Shown here: piece by piece, positions 53,076 through 61,904 of the stretch
Numbering within the stretch: the first letter of the stretch is position 1
Layout: the number at the start of each line of letters is the position of its first letter
Assembly (NCBI RefSeq): GCF_027988105.1
Contig: NZ_JAQJZJ010000009.1
Coordinates: 124,001-188,000 of the forward strand
DNA length: 64,000 bases
Source of the DNA: Pseudomonas aestuarii
Lineage (GTDB): Bacteria > Pseudomonadota > Gammaproteobacteria > Pseudomonadales > Pseudomonadaceae
Direction of reading: 5' to 3'
Translations under genes and position numbers: made by a program
The notes under the pieces: generated by a model
What the model was told of the DNA's origin: nothing
Databases searched by the model: none
What the model saw: the letters and a program-made list of their open reading frames with translations, nothing else

Positions 53076-55691
53076 ATGATCAGCCGGCGTTCCGGGCTGC
53101 GAATCATCAGCGTGCTCATGCTCATGCTCCTGGTGCTGCTTGGCGGTTATAGCTACTTCAGCTGGCTACGCCTGCTTGAGCGCCACGCAATTCACCAGCT
53201 CGACTGGCAGGGGGCGAGTCTGTCGCTAACCGGCATCGGCCTGGCTCGCCTCGACCTGGAGCAGCGCGGCAGTGCCGGCAGCACTCGACTCACGGCGCAA
53301 GATCTGCACCTGGGCTGGCAGCAATTCAGCCTGACGCCGCCCTTCTGGCAGCATATTCGCCTCGCGCGTCTTGCCGTTGCCTGGCAACCCGCCGCAGCGG
53401 ATAACCAGCAGGAGCCCAGCCCTAACGCGCCCGATCTGCAGCAACTGGCAGTAGCACTGGCCTGGCTGCCGCTCAGCCTGCGCATCGAGCAGCTGACTGC
53501 CGAACTGCCCTGCGCCAGCGGAAGCTGCACGCTGCACGGCGACCTGCAACTGAACCGCACGCAAGCTACCCCGCGGACACTGGAACTGCAGCTCAACCTG
53601 CAACACCGCGAGCAACAGCTGACATGGCAGGCACAGCTGCAAGGCGACGCTCAGGCGGCGGACCTGCAACTGAACCTGGCCGTCGACGGACACAGCCAAC
53701 TGAGCCTGCACAGCAGCCTGCGCAACAGCCCCGCCGGACCGCTATGGAGCGGCCAGTTGAATGCCCCCGACCTCAGCCAGGCCGTGGCCTTGCAAGACTG
53801 GCTCAGCCAGTGGACGCTGGCCCCAGACGCTCGACTGCCGAGCGCCCCGAGCGCCGCGCAACTCGCGGCGAGCTGGCAACTCCAACTGACCTCCGGCGCC
53901 CTGAGCCTTGAGCGGCTGCGCAGCGCCAGTGGCCAATTCGACGCCAGCGCCAGCCTACCCGAGCCCTGGCCCATCCCGGGTGCGGGCCAGGTGCAAGGCA
54001 GCTTCGGCATCAGCGCCCGCGGCGTCACGGGCCAATGGTTCGCCGAGCGCCTGGAGGCCGACCTGCAGCTGGATCGACTGCCCGCCCAGTGGCTGAGCGC
54101 GCTGCCACCTGCCCTGCACCCCGACTCGCTGCACCTGCGCATTCGCCCCAGCAGCCCACTCGCCGAGCTACCCGGCAACCTGGCCGAGCGCTCGCTGCCA
54201 CTGGCGATCAGCCTGACCAGTAGCGGCGCCAGCCAACTCGACCTGCAGGCCAAGCTGGCCCTGGCCAACGCTCCGCCCTGGGCCGCCCAACTGGGCAACG
54301 GGCAGTTCAGCCTCAGCAGCCCTGGCTTTGCTGTCGGCGACTGGCAACTGCGCAACCTGCAAGCCAAGCTGAATTTCACCGGTTACCTGGACAGTCAACA
54401 GCTGCGCCTCGACCTGAGCAAAGGCTCGCAACTCGAACTGGGCGAGTTGAAGGGTGCAGAACTGCGTCTGCTGCAGCTCAGCGCCATCACCCGGGACTTG
54501 CAGCTGCAAGCTCAGCACCAGGCCGGCACCCTGCAGACGTGGCGCCTGCACGGCCCCGCTACGCTGGCAACCCAACGCCTCGAGCATGCGACCCTCAAAC
54601 CGCAGGGCTGGCACTGGCAAGGCACGCTGGCGGCCAGCCAGCAACAGCTCGATTTGAGCGGCAAGGTGTCGGCAGATGCCGACCTGCAGATGGCCGTGCA
54701 ACTGCAACACAACAACAGCCAGGGCCTGCAGCTGAAGGCGCAGCTGACTGAAATCTTTCTGCGCGCCGGCAATCCGCTGGCCAAGATCCTGGCTGACTGG
54801 CCGGCGCTGCTCGACTTCAACAACGGCCGCCTGAGCGGCAACGCCAGCCTCAGCCTCGCCCCGGGCCGCGACTCGCCCGACATACTGCTCAAGCTCAACG
54901 GCAAAGGCCTGGCCGGTATCTATGACCGCAGCGAAATCAACGGCCTGGATACGCGCCTGCAACTGCGTGCCGATCGGCGCCAGCTCTATCTCGACCTGAC
55001 CGAACTACGCGTGGAGCAAATCGACCCGGGCATGCCCATCGGCCCGGCACTGCTCCGCGGCACCTACACGGCAGCACGCGCCCAACCGGGACAGGGTCTG
55101 CTCAAATTGCAACAGGCCCAGGCCGCGGTAATGGGTGGCATGCTCCGGCTCGATCCCGACCAGTGGGACCTGCAGCAGAGCACGCTGGTGTTTCCCCTGC
55201 ACCTGCAAGGCCTCGACCTCAATCAGCTCTTCACCCTCTACCCGGCCGAGGGCCTGGCGGGCAGCGGCCTCATCGACGGCCAACTGCCGTTGAGCATCGG
55301 CCCGGCCGGTATCGAGATCGAGCAGGGACAACTGCACGCCCGGGCCCCGGGCGGGCGCCTGGAATTTCACTCGGCGCGCATCAGGGCACTGGGTCGCAGC
55401 AACCCGGCCATGCAACTGGTCACGCAATCTTTGGAAAATTTTCAGTTCACGACACTGAGTAGCCAGGTCAACTATGATCGCAATGGCAAGTTGCTCCTGG
55501 CCGTGCGCCTGGAAGGGCGTAACCCGGCAATCGAACAGGGCCGACCGATCCACTTCAACATCAACCTGGAGGAAGATGTCCCAACCCTGTTGGCCAGCTT
55601 GCAATTGACCGATAAGGTAAATGAGATCATCAAGCAACGGGTGCAGCAGCGTATGCTGAGACGCAATGCAGCCTCCCCGAAGGAGCCTTAA
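53076..55691 (+). CDS. ydbH: YdbH-family intermembrane lipid-transport protein (AsmA-like)
   Basis: This 871-residue protein is anchored by one N-terminal helix (LRIISVLMLMLLVLLGGYSYF) with a long periplasmic beta-rich body, as in AsmA-like bridge proteins TamB and YhdP. The C-terminal domain (LPLSIGPAGIEIEQGQLHARAPGGRLEFH to LQLTDKVNEIIKQRV) matches the YdbH dicarboxylate-transport-like domain. In E. coli YdbH partners with lipoprotein YnbE to form a bridge moving phospholipids to the outer membrane. The same ynbE- and ydbL-type genes follow here, which strongly supports the assignment. The ribosome site (GGA) is weak. Confidence 0.87.
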   Translation: MISRRSGLRIISVLMLMLLVLLGGYSYFSWLRLLERHAIHQLDWQGASLSLTGIGLARLDLEQRGSAGSTRLTAQDLHLGWQQFSLTPPFWQHIRLARLAVAWQPAAADNQQEPSPNAPDLQQLAVALAWLPLSLRIEQLTAELPCASGSCTLHGDLQLNRTQATPRTLELQLNLQHREQQLTWQAQLQGDAQAADLQLNLAVDGHSQLSLHSSLRNSPAGPLWSGQLNAPDLSQAVALQDWLSQWTLAPDARLPSAPSAAQLAASWQLQLTSGALSLERLRSASGQFDASASLPEPWPIPGAGQVQGSFGISARGVTGQWFAERLEADLQLDRLPAQWLSALPPALHPDSLHLRIRPSSPLAELPGNLAERSLPLAISLTSSGASQLDLQAKLALANAPPWAAQLGNGQFSLSSPGFAVGDWQLRNLQAKLNFTGYLDSQQLRLDLSKGSQLELGELKGAELRLLQLSAITRDLQLQAQHQAGTLQTWRLHGPATLATQRLEHATLKPQGWHWQGTLAASQQQLDLSGKVSADADLQMAVQLQHNNSQGLQLKAQLTEIFLRAGNPLAKILADWPALLDFNNGRLSGNASLSLAPGRDSPDILLKLNGKGLAGIYDRSEINGLDTRLQLRADRRQLYLDLTELRVEQIDPGMPIGPALLRGTYTAARAQPGQGLLKLQQAQAAVMGGMLRLDPDQWDLQQSTLVFPLHLQGLDLNQLFTLYPAEGLAGSGLIDGQLPLSIGPAGIEIEQGQLHARAPGGRLEFHSARIRALGRSNPAMQLVTQSLENFQFTTLSSQVNYDRNGKLLLAVRLEGRNPAIEQGRPIHFNINLEEDVPTLLASLQLTDKVNEIIKQRVQQRMLRRNAASPKEP

Positions 55692-55706
55692 TCAAGGAGA
55701 AGCGCC

Positions 55707-55898
55707 ATGCGCTTGCGTAGTTGTTTCGCGGCCCTGCTGATGGGCCTGATGAGCGCAGCCTGTACCCCGACGGTGCAGCTGGCAATGCCCAACGAGCCGA
55801 TCAATATCAACCTCAACGTGAAGATCGAGCACGAAATCTACATCAAGGTGGATAAGGCGCTGGACGGCATGTTCAGTGAGTCCAGCGGACTGTTCTAA
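55707..55898 (+). CDS. ynbE: YnbE-family outer-membrane lipoprotein
   Basis: This 63-residue protein has a lipoprotein signal (FAALLMGLMSAAC, lipobox with Cys19) and a mature part with the conserved NEPININLNVKIEHEIYIKVDKALDGMF. YnbE extends the beta-groove of YdbH at the outer membrane. AAGGAG precedes the ATG, 15 bases after ydbH. Confidence 0.9.
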   Translation: MRLRSCFAALLMGLMSAACTPTVQLAMPNEPININLNVKIEHEIYIKVDKALDGMFSESSGLF

Positions 55899-55909
55899 GG
55901 AGCCACACC

Positions 55910-56254
55910 ATGACCCTGTCTAAACGAATCGCCAGCCTGCTCCTGCTGCTCAGCCTGAGCCTGCCGGTGCTGGCCCTGAACCTCAACGAAGCCATGTCCG
56001 CCCTCGGCGACGCCAAGGCCAGCGGCCAACTCGGCGAGATGCCCAACGGCTACCTCGGCGTGGTCAAACCCGGTCCTGATGTCGATGAAATCGCCCGCCT
56101 GATCAACCAGGCCCGCCGCGCCGAATACCAGAAGCTGGCGACCCAGAACGGCATCCAGCTCAGCGACGTGGAAGCCATCGCCGGCAAGAAAGCCATCGAC
56201 AAGACCCCACCCGGCCAGTACATCCAGTGGCAAGGCCAGTGGCGGCGCAAGTAG
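55910..56254 (+). CDS. ydbL: YdbL-family periplasmic protein (DUF1318)
   Basis: This 114-residue secreted protein has a signal peptide (SLLLLLSLSLPVLA) and the DUF1318 core (LNEAMSALGDAKASGQLGEMPNGYLGVV, INQARRAEYQKLATQNGI, VEAIAGKKAIDKTPPGQYIQ). In E. coli YdbL influences YnbE assembly. TAAGGAG precedes its start, 11 bases after ynbE. A strong terminator follows, closing a three-gene operon. Confidence 0.9.
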   Translation: MTLSKRIASLLLLLSLSLPVLALNLNEAMSALGDAKASGQLGEMPNGYLGVVKPGPDVDEIARLINQARRAEYQKLATQNGIQLSDVEAIAGKKAIDKTPPGQYIQWQGQWRRK

Positions 56255-56283
56255 CTAGACCACCATTTGCCACGCAGCAAAAC

Positions 56284-56317
56284 AAAAACCCCTGGGGCCA
56301 ACGCCTCAGGGGTTTTT
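56284..56317 (+). terminator. Terminator of ydbH-ynbE-ydbL
   Basis: AAAACCCCTG and CAGGGGTTTT form a 10-bp stem with a GC-rich loop, followed by T residues on the plus strand. It lies 30 bases after the ydbL stop. Confidence 0.85.
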
Positions 56318-56660
56318 CAATAGGGCGGGGTATTTTTCCCGACCAGAACCGGATAGCCATAACGCACCATCCATCTATTCAGCAGCGTTTTTCGACTGCT
56401 ACTGAACCAGTGGCGATGCACATTGTCTTAATCACGTAAGATTACGCCTGAATCATCCCGCCAGACCGACTATGCCCGCTTGCCGGAAGTGACTTGCGGC
56501 GTACGCCCCATCGGAAATTCAACCTTGATAGGGCGCGCTTTAGCGCAGGCGTTCAGGTGCGGATGACACACGCAGGCTTTGTACTGCTGAAATCCTGGTG
56601 GCGGCTGTTATGGCGGCCACCACTGCCCACTCCGGGCATCGTATGAAAGGGAATTGCTAA
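56318..56660. other. Intergenic region upstream of the small lipoprotein
   Basis: There is no gene in these 343 bases. An inverted repeat TGGTGGC/GCCACCA (56596-56622) lies about 40 bases before the lipoprotein start and could be a 5'-UTR hairpin or operator. I could not place a convincing promoter. Confidence 0.4.
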
Positions 56661-56822
56661 ATGTTAGTACGAATCATGGCTGTTGTTTTTGCAGGCTTGC
56701 TGATCTCAGGCTGTAGCCTGCGCCTACCCGGCATCGGCATCGATGTTGGTGGCCACGGCGGCCACGACGGCGGCGGCTCCTCTCACTGCCCACCAGGCCA
56801 AGGAAAAAAGGGTAACTGCTGA
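56661..56822 (+). CDS. Small Gly/His-rich lipoprotein, 53 aa
   Basis: The protein starts MLVRIMAVVFAGLLISGC, with a lipobox (LISGC) at Cys18. A short mature segment (SLRLPGIGIDVGGHGGHDGG) follows, ending SSHCPPGQGKKGNC with two further Cys and three His. AAAGGGA lies 9-15 bases before the ATG, and a strong terminator follows 38 bases after the stop, so it is an isolated single-gene unit. The function is unknown; the His/Cys content suggests metal binding or redox chemistry, which is inference only. Confidence 0.75.
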   Translation: MLVRIMAVVFAGLLISGCSLRLPGIGIDVGGHGGHDGGGSSHCPPGQGKKGNC

Positions 56823-56859
56823 GATTCGATTGAATCGACTGCAGTATCCGCGACTCCAG

Positions 56860-56887
56860 AAAACCGGCATTGGCCGGTTTTTTTTTG
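56860..56887 (+). terminator. Terminator of the small lipoprotein gene
   Basis: AAACCGGC and GCCGGTTT form an 8-bp stem with an ATTG loop and continue directly into a run of six further Ts. Confidence 0.9.
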
Positions 56888-57096
56888 CTTTGGCTTCCTG
56901 CATACAGGTGTGAAGCGAGATCACAACGCCTGCAAATAAAGACGCGGCGAGCCAGGCCGGAAACAGCCTTGGTCGAACAGCTCGCCGGCACCGGACGCTA
57001 CGCATAACAGGACCGTAATAGAGAGCTGAAAGGCCCCATGCTTTGCCTAGCGCAACGTCAGCGACGGTCGCTATGGTGGGAGTTTTTCACCGTCTC

Positions 57097-57960
57097 TCAG
57101 GCCTCGGCGACCACGGTGTTCTCGATATGGCCGAGGCCGTCGATCTCGATCCGTACCACGTCACCCACGGCGAGGAAGCGTTTGGGGGTGAAGCCGACGC
57201 CAACTCCGGCCGGCGTGCCGGTGGCAAGGATATCGCCAGGCTCCAGGGTCATCACCGTCGACAGGTAGGCGATCTGTTCCCAGATGTTGTAGATCATGTC
57301 GCCGGTACTGGTTTCCTGACGCTTTTCGCCGTTCACATAGGCCCGCATCATCAGCGCATGGGGATCTGCCACTTCATCGGCGGTGACCAGCCACGGGCCA
57401 ATCGGACCATGGCTGTCGAAGGACTTGCCGAGGGTGAACGTCGGGCTGCGCATCTGCCAGTCGCGCACACTGACGTCGTTAGCGACCAGGTAACCGGCAA
57501 CCACCGACGGCGCCTCCTCCACCGACACATGGCGGCAGCGCCGGCCAATGACCACGCCCAATTCGGCCTCGTAATCGAGCTTGGTCGAGACCCTCGGCAG
57601 GTCAATCGGGTCGTAGGGGCCGTTGAGGCAGGAGACCTGCTTGTTGAACCACAGCTGTGACTTGGGAATCGGCACGCCGTTACGCTCGGCCTCGGCGGCA
57701 TGGGCGCGATAGTTCATGCCGATTGCCAGGTACTTCTGCGGATCGGTCACCGCCGCCAGCAGGTGCACCTGATCCAGCGCCAGGCTGTGATTGTCCGGCT
57801 GCAGCGCGGCGACCCGCGCCAATGCCTCGGGGCCGGCCGCCAGCAGGCGCGCCATGCTGCCAGGCAGGTCTGGCAATGCCGCCGCCAGGGCAATCACCCG
57901 ATCACCGACAACCTTACCCAGCCCGACCGTTTCGCCAACTTGAAAAGTTACTAGCCTCAT
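57097..57960 (-). CDS. Fumarylacetoacetate hydrolase (FAH) family protein
   Basis: This 287-residue protein has an N-terminal FAH_N-like region (MRLVTFQVGETVGLGKVVGDRVIAL) and the catalytic FAH fold with YLAIGMNYRAHAAEAERNGVPIP. Metal ligands are in DYEAELGVVIGR, and KSFDSHGPIGPWLVTADEVADPHAL and LEPGDILATGTPAGVGVGF also match. Members hydrolyse acylpyruvates, decarboxylate oxaloacetate or act in aromatic catabolism; the substrate here is unknown. No catabolic neighbours are present. The start at 57960 gives the family N-terminus. Confidence 0.85.
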   Translation of the reverse strand: MRLVTFQVGETVGLGKVVGDRVIALAAALPDLPGSMARLLAAGPEALARVAALQPDNHSLALDQVHLLAAVTDPQKYLAIGMNYRAHAAEAERNGVPIPKSQLWFNKQVSCLNGPYDPIDLPRVSTKLDYEAELGVVIGRRCRHVSVEEAPSVVAGYLVANDVSVRDWQMRSPTFTLGKSFDSHGPIGPWLVTADEVADPHALMMRAYVNGEKRQETSTGDMIYNIWEQIAYLSTVMTLEPGDILATGTPAGVGVGFTPKRFLAVGDVVRIEIDGLGHIENTVVAEA

Positions 57961-58232
57961 CACACCACCCTTGAATTCATGCCCGCCATGCAGCGGTTCT
58001 CTGTAGCCCCGGCAAACCGGGTCAACGCTCTTCCTGCTCCGGTCGAGCGTCCAGTTCCAGGCTATTCTCGCCGAGAACGGCAGCTCACGGCTGTAGTAGT
58101 GGTCACTAATTCCGGACACGAAGAACATGGCAAAAGTGGTTTCGCGGATGATGGGCGCTAGAGCGGTCTAGACCGGCATGAAGCGGCCGGCAGAACTCCG
58201 CTTTCGCCCCAACCGGCATACCAGAAACGCAA

Positions 58233-58266
58233 AAGCCCCTGAAGTCGGTTAAGAGATCAGGGGCTT
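58233..58266 (-). terminator. Terminator of tRNA-Ser
   Basis: AAGCCCCTGA and TCAGGGGCTT form a 10-bp stem with a 14-base loop just beyond the 3' end of tRNA-Ser. Only a short T stretch follows on the minus strand. Confidence 0.7.
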
Positions 58267-58280
58267 GGCGTTTACACATA

Positions 58281-58370
58281 TGGCGGGAAGATAGGGATTT
58301 GAACCCTAGGTGCTATCGCTAACACAACGGATTTCGAATCCGTCCCGTTCGGCCACTCCGGCATCTTCCC
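58281..58370 (-). tRNA. tRNA-Ser (anticodon CGA)
   Basis: A 90-nt tRNA with the long variable arm typical of serine and encoded CCA. It begins GGGAAGATGCCGGAGTGGCC, the anticodon loop TTCGAAA lies between ACGGA and TCCGT, and the T arm reads GGTTCAAATCC. A TATCAT hexamer (58383-58388) is a plausible -10 of its own promoter. Confidence 0.95.
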
Positions 58371-58659
58371 GTGGCGGCGCGCATGATAGCAGTACAAACG
58401 CGTTTGGCGAAGCCCAATCGGTAGAATTTTTCGCATGCTTTCAGATGCTTGCGTTGGCGGGCCATGCAGGTAGTTTCTGCCGCGCCTGGCAGACTGCGCT
58501 GAAACGGCTTGCCGGATGCAAACGCGCGGGGCGCAAACCGGCTGTTGCTCAGAGCCACGGCGCCAGCTGAGCCGGTTTGAGCGCGCATGCCGCCACGGCA
58601 AACACTTCGCGGGCATAGCCCGTTCCTACTGGCGCGCCGCAACGCGCGGCGAGCGCCCA
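58371..58659. other. Intergenic region between tRNA-Ser and purC with a REP half-element
   Basis: No gene is visible. On the minus strand 58605-58629 reads GTAGGAACGGGCTATGCCCG followed by CGAAG, close to the common Pseudomonas repeat GTAGGAGCGGGCTTGCCCGC. The rest is GC-rich with no recognisable motif. Confidence 0.5.
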
Positions 58660-58684
58660 GAAAAAAGAGGCGCCTAAGCGCCTC
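58660..58684 (-). terminator. Terminator of purC
   Basis: On the minus strand GAGGCGC and GCGCCTC form a 7-bp stem with a TTAG loop, followed by TTTTTT. It lies 22 bases after the purC stop. Confidence 0.9.
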
Positions 58685-58706
58685 TCCTGTGCCGCACAGT
58701 GGTCGA

Positions 58707-59576
58707 TCAGGCGGTCAGCCGGGTCAGCGCTTCGCGGTATTTGTCGGCGGTCTTCTGCGCGACCTCAGCCGGTACGGCCGGGGCCGGGGGCTCTTTGTTC
58801 CAGCCGGTGGATTCCAGCCAGTCGCGCACGAACTGCTTGTCGAAGCTCGGCGGGTTCTTGCCTTCGACGTAGCTGTCGGCCGGCCAGAAGCGGCTCGAAT
58901 CGGGGGTCAGCACTTCGTCCATCAGGGTCAGGGTGCCGTTTTCGTCCAGACCGAACTCGAACTTGGTGTCGGCGATGATGATGCCACGGGTGGCGGCGTA
59001 CTCGACGGCGGCGCTGTACAGGGCGATGGAGGTATCACGCACCTGGGCGGCCAGTTCGTCGCCAATGATCGCGGCGCACTGCTCGAAGGAGATGTTCTCG
59101 TCGTGGTCGCCAACGGCGGCCTTGGTCGACGGGGTGAAGATCGGTTGCGGCAGCTTGGAGGCTTCCTGCAACCCGGCTGGCAGCTGGATGCCGCAGACGG
59201 TGCCGCTGTTCTTATATTCCTTCCAGCCGGAACCGGCGATGTAGCCGCGCACGATGGCTTCCACGGCAACCGGCTTGAGGCGCTTGGCGACTACCGCGCG
59301 ACCCTCGACCAGCGGCAACTCGGCGGCCGACACCACGTCTTCGACCTTGTCGCCGGTGAAGTGGTTGGGCACCAGGTGCGCCAGCTTGGCGAACCAGAAG
59401 TTGGAAATCGCGGTGAGGATCTTGCCCTTGTCCGGGATCGGCTCGGCGAGGATCACGTCGAAGGCGGAGAGGCGGTCGGTGGCGACCATCAGCATGCGCT
59501 GGTCGTCGATTTCGTAGAGGTCGCGGACTTTGCCCGAGTAGATCTTCTTCAGGCTCAGGGTTGCAGGAGTGGTCAT
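58707..59576 (-). CDS. purC: SAICAR synthase, long form
   Basis: This 289-residue enzyme joins aspartate to CAIR to make SAICAR in purine synthesis. Landmarks are LKKIYSGKVRDLYEID, VATDRLSAFDVILAEPIPDKGKILT, AIVRGYIAGSGWKEYKNSGTVCG, and IADTKFEFGLDENG...LMDEVLTPDSSRFWP. This belongs to the roughly 290-300-residue class seen in betaproteobacteria and eukaryotes. The Pseudomonas enzyme I remember (about 236 residues, starting MEKREELYRGKAKS) is a different class. The location next to bamC-dapA and tRNA-Ser is nevertheless the usual Pseudomonas purC site. Hairpins on both sides suggest a single-gene transcript. Confidence 0.93.
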   Translation of the reverse strand: MTTPATLSLKKIYSGKVRDLYEIDDQRMLMVATDRLSAFDVILAEPIPDKGKILTAISNFWFAKLAHLVPNHFTGDKVEDVVSAAELPLVEGRAVVAKRLKPVAVEAIVRGYIAGSGWKEYKNSGTVCGIQLPAGLQEASKLPQPIFTPSTKAAVGDHDENISFEQCAAIIGDELAAQVRDTSIALYSAAVEYAATRGIIIADTKFEFGLDENGTLTLMDEVLTPDSSRFWPADSYVEGKNPPSFDKQFVRDWLESTGWNKEPPAPAVPAEVAQKTADKYREALTRLTA

Positions 59577-59606
59577 ATCGGGGTTTCCGCCTTTAGCAAA
59601 CGAAAC

Positions 59607-59631
59607 AGGCGAAACCTGGTGGGTTTCGCCT
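59607..59631 (-). terminator. Hairpin between bamC and purC
   Basis: AGGCGAAACC and GGTTTCGCCT form a perfect 10-bp stem around a 5-base loop in the 86-bp gap. The minus strand continues GTTTCGTTTG, a partial T tract, so it probably terminates dapA-bamC transcripts. Confidence 0.6.
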
Positions 59632-59662
59632 ATCGGTATTACGACGCAGGAACAACCTGGGC

Positions 59663-60781
59663 TTAGCCAAGGTTCTCTTGAATCAGCTCCAGGATGCGAC
59701 GTGCCACATCGGCTGGCGCCACGGTGTTCAGGTCTTTTTCCACGGTGACCTGGACGCTGTCGCCGACGGAGGTCAGGCGCACCTGGTAACGCTCGGCACG
59801 CGCATCGATTACTTCCTTGTCCGGCTTACCACCGAACAGGCTAGAGAAGAAGCCCGGCTCTTCGCCCTTCTTCTGCGCCCCTTCGGCCAGGTTGATGTAG
59901 TACACACCGAGGCTGCGGTTGAGGTCGTCGATACGCACATCGGCCGCTTCCAGGGAACGACCGATACCGGACCAAGCGCGGTCGAAATCGGCACCCAGGT
60001 TCAACACCGGGTTGCCGTTACCGTCTTCCGACAGGCTGACGCGGCTCGGGGCATCAAAGTCGCGCGCAGCCAGCAGCGATACGGAACCGCCCTGCTCGGC
60101 CCTGCGCTCCATGCTCACCAGCATTTCGTCGAGCAGCGCGGCTTCCAGGCTGGCATTGCCACTGCCGCTGGCGAAGGCCACATCGGCAGTGCTGCCAGCT
60201 GGACGCTCGGCACTGAGCACGAAGATTTCGCTGGTATTGCGTTGCACGCCAGGCTCGACACGCACCCGCACGCGGGTTTCGGCATCCGCCGCCAGGCCCG
60301 AGACACGACTGCTCAGGCGCTGCGCCATGGCCGAGGAGAGCTGATCGACGCGCTGCCAGGCGGTGACGAATTCGCCGATCTGCGGACGCTCATTGGCAAT
60401 CTGGAAACCGTTGTCTTCGAAGAATTGGCGGGCGATCGGCCAGACTTCGCCCGGCACGCGCTGGCCGACCAGCCAGCGTGATTCGCCGCTTTTCTGCAAG
60501 CTGAACTCGCTGGCATCGGCACGTACGACCAGAGGCTGCGGGCGCGGGACTTCGAATTCACCCTCGGCCGTGCTGCTGGCAACCTGAGCCGGCACCGGCA
60601 GCAACGGATCGAGGCGCTTGGCCTCGACGTTTGCCGGCAACTGCATGGGGGCGGTTTGCCGAGCCATGAGGTAGTCGCTGCCGCGATCACGGAAATAGCC
60701 ATCTTCACCATAGATCCAGCCACAACCGCTGGCACTGGAGATGATCAGAGCAAGTGCGGAGAGTCCGCCCAGTCGCTTCAT
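59663..60781 (-). CDS. bamC: BamC-like outer-membrane assembly lipoprotein
   Basis: This 372-residue lipoprotein has the signal MKRLGGLSALALIISSASGC (lipobox Cys20), an unstructured segment (GEDGYFRDRGSDYLMA), and two helix-grip domains. The first is about residues 95-200 (SRWLVGQRVPGEVWPIARQFFEDNGFQI) and the second about 235-370. BamC is an accessory lipoprotein of the BAM complex that folds outer-membrane proteins. It lies 17 bases after dapA, the standard dapA-bamC operon. A Gly-rich insert (FFSSLFGGKPDKE) is present in the second domain. Confidence 0.88.
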   Translation of the reverse strand: MKRLGGLSALALIISSASGCGWIYGEDGYFRDRGSDYLMARQTAPMQLPANVEAKRLDPLLPVPAQVASSTAEGEFEVPRPQPLVVRADASEFSLQKSGESRWLVGQRVPGEVWPIARQFFEDNGFQIANERPQIGEFVTAWQRVDQLSSAMAQRLSSRVSGLAADAETRVRVRVEPGVQRNTSEIFVLSAERPAGSTADVAFASGSGNASLEAALLDEMLVSMERRAEQGGSVSLLAARDFDAPSRVSLSEDGNGNPVLNLGADFDRAWSGIGRSLEAADVRIDDLNRSLGVYYINLAEGAQKKGEEPGFFSSLFGGKPDKEVIDARAERYQVRLTSVGDSVQVTVEKDLNTVAPADVARRILELIQENLG

Positions 60782-60798
60782 GCGTAGTATTTCCTCAA

Positions 60799-61677
60799 TT
60801 AAACCAAAACGCCGGACTGGCGCAGGGCCTGACGCAGCGGTTCATGACAACGCGGGCTGAGCCAGGTCAGCGGCAAACGGATACCGTCCGGCATCATGCC
60901 CATCTCATGCAGGGCGAACTTCACCGGAATCGGGTTGGACTCGATAAACAAGGCCTTGTGCAGCGGCATCAGGCGATCGTTGATGGCTCGCGCAGTTACG
61001 GCATCGCCAGCCATGGCAGCGGCACACAGCTCGCTCATGGCGCGCGGCGCAACGTTGGCGGTCACCGAGATGTTGCCCTTGCCGCCCATCAGCATCAGCT
61101 CGACGGCGGTGGCGTCATCGCCGGAATACACCAGAAAATCCTTGCTCACCCGATCCAGGACTTCCTGGCCGCGCTGCAGGTCGCCGGTGGCTTCCTTGAT
61201 GCCGATGATGTTGGCGATCTTCGCCAGACGCTCGACCGTCTCTGGCAGCATGTCGCACACGGTGCGACCCGGCACGTTGTAGAGAATCTGCGGGATGGCT
61301 ACTGACTCGGCAATATGCCGGAAGTGCAGATACAGTCCTTCCTGCGTGGGCTTGTTGTAATAAGGCGTGACCAGCAGGCAGGCATCGGCGCCCACATCCT
61401 TGGCGGCGCGCGTCAGTTCGACCGACTCGCGGGTGGAATTGCCACCCGTGCCGGCGATCACCGGGATGCGCCCGGCAACTTGAGCGACCACACGTCGGAT
61501 CACTTCGATGTGTTCGGACACTTCCAACGTGGCCGACTCGCCGGTGGTACCGACCGCGACGATGGCGTTGGTGCCCTCTTGCAGGTGGAAATCCACCAGT
61601 TTGCTCAGGCTGTCCCAATCGAGACCACCTTGTGCATCCATGGGCGTGACCAGTGCCACCATACTGCCCGCAATCAT
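60799..61677 (-). CDS. dapA: 4-hydroxy-tetrahydrodipicolinate synthase
   Basis: This 292-residue TIM-barrel aldolase condenses pyruvate with aspartate semialdehyde, the first step of the lysine/diaminopimelate branch. It has MIAGSMVALVTPM, the GTTGES loop, the VTPYYNKPTQEGLY segment with the catalytic Tyr, and Schiff-base Lys161 in IGIKEATGD. Its substrate is the product of asd, also in this window. bamC follows. Confidence 0.96.
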   Translation of the reverse strand: MIAGSMVALVTPMDAQGGLDWDSLSKLVDFHLQEGTNAIVAVGTTGESATLEVSEHIEVIRRVVAQVAGRIPVIAGTGGNSTRESVELTRAAKDVGADACLLVTPYYNKPTQEGLYLHFRHIAESVAIPQILYNVPGRTVCDMLPETVERLAKIANIIGIKEATGDLQRGQEVLDRVSKDFLVYSGDDATAVELMLMGGKGNISVTANVAPRAMSELCAAAMAGDAVTARAINDRLMPLHKALFIESNPIPVKFALHEMGMMPDGIRLPLTWLSPRCHEPLRQALRQSGVLV

Positions 61678-61904
61678 GCAACCACTCCTGCCGGAAAAAA
61701 GAGAGCGGTAATGGTACTGGCGCCACCCACCTTGTACAAGCGAAGGAAAAGGCCGATCGGCCAGCGCGGTGACTGGGCGAGCAGCCCGGTATTCCTTTCA
61801 CTCATGCATTGACTGGCATTCCCCTGAGCTGCGCTTTTCGCTACCCTTCCCGCTTTGCTCGGTACTCATTGTGGGCCGAGCGTTCATCGCTCTAGGAATG
61901 CTGC

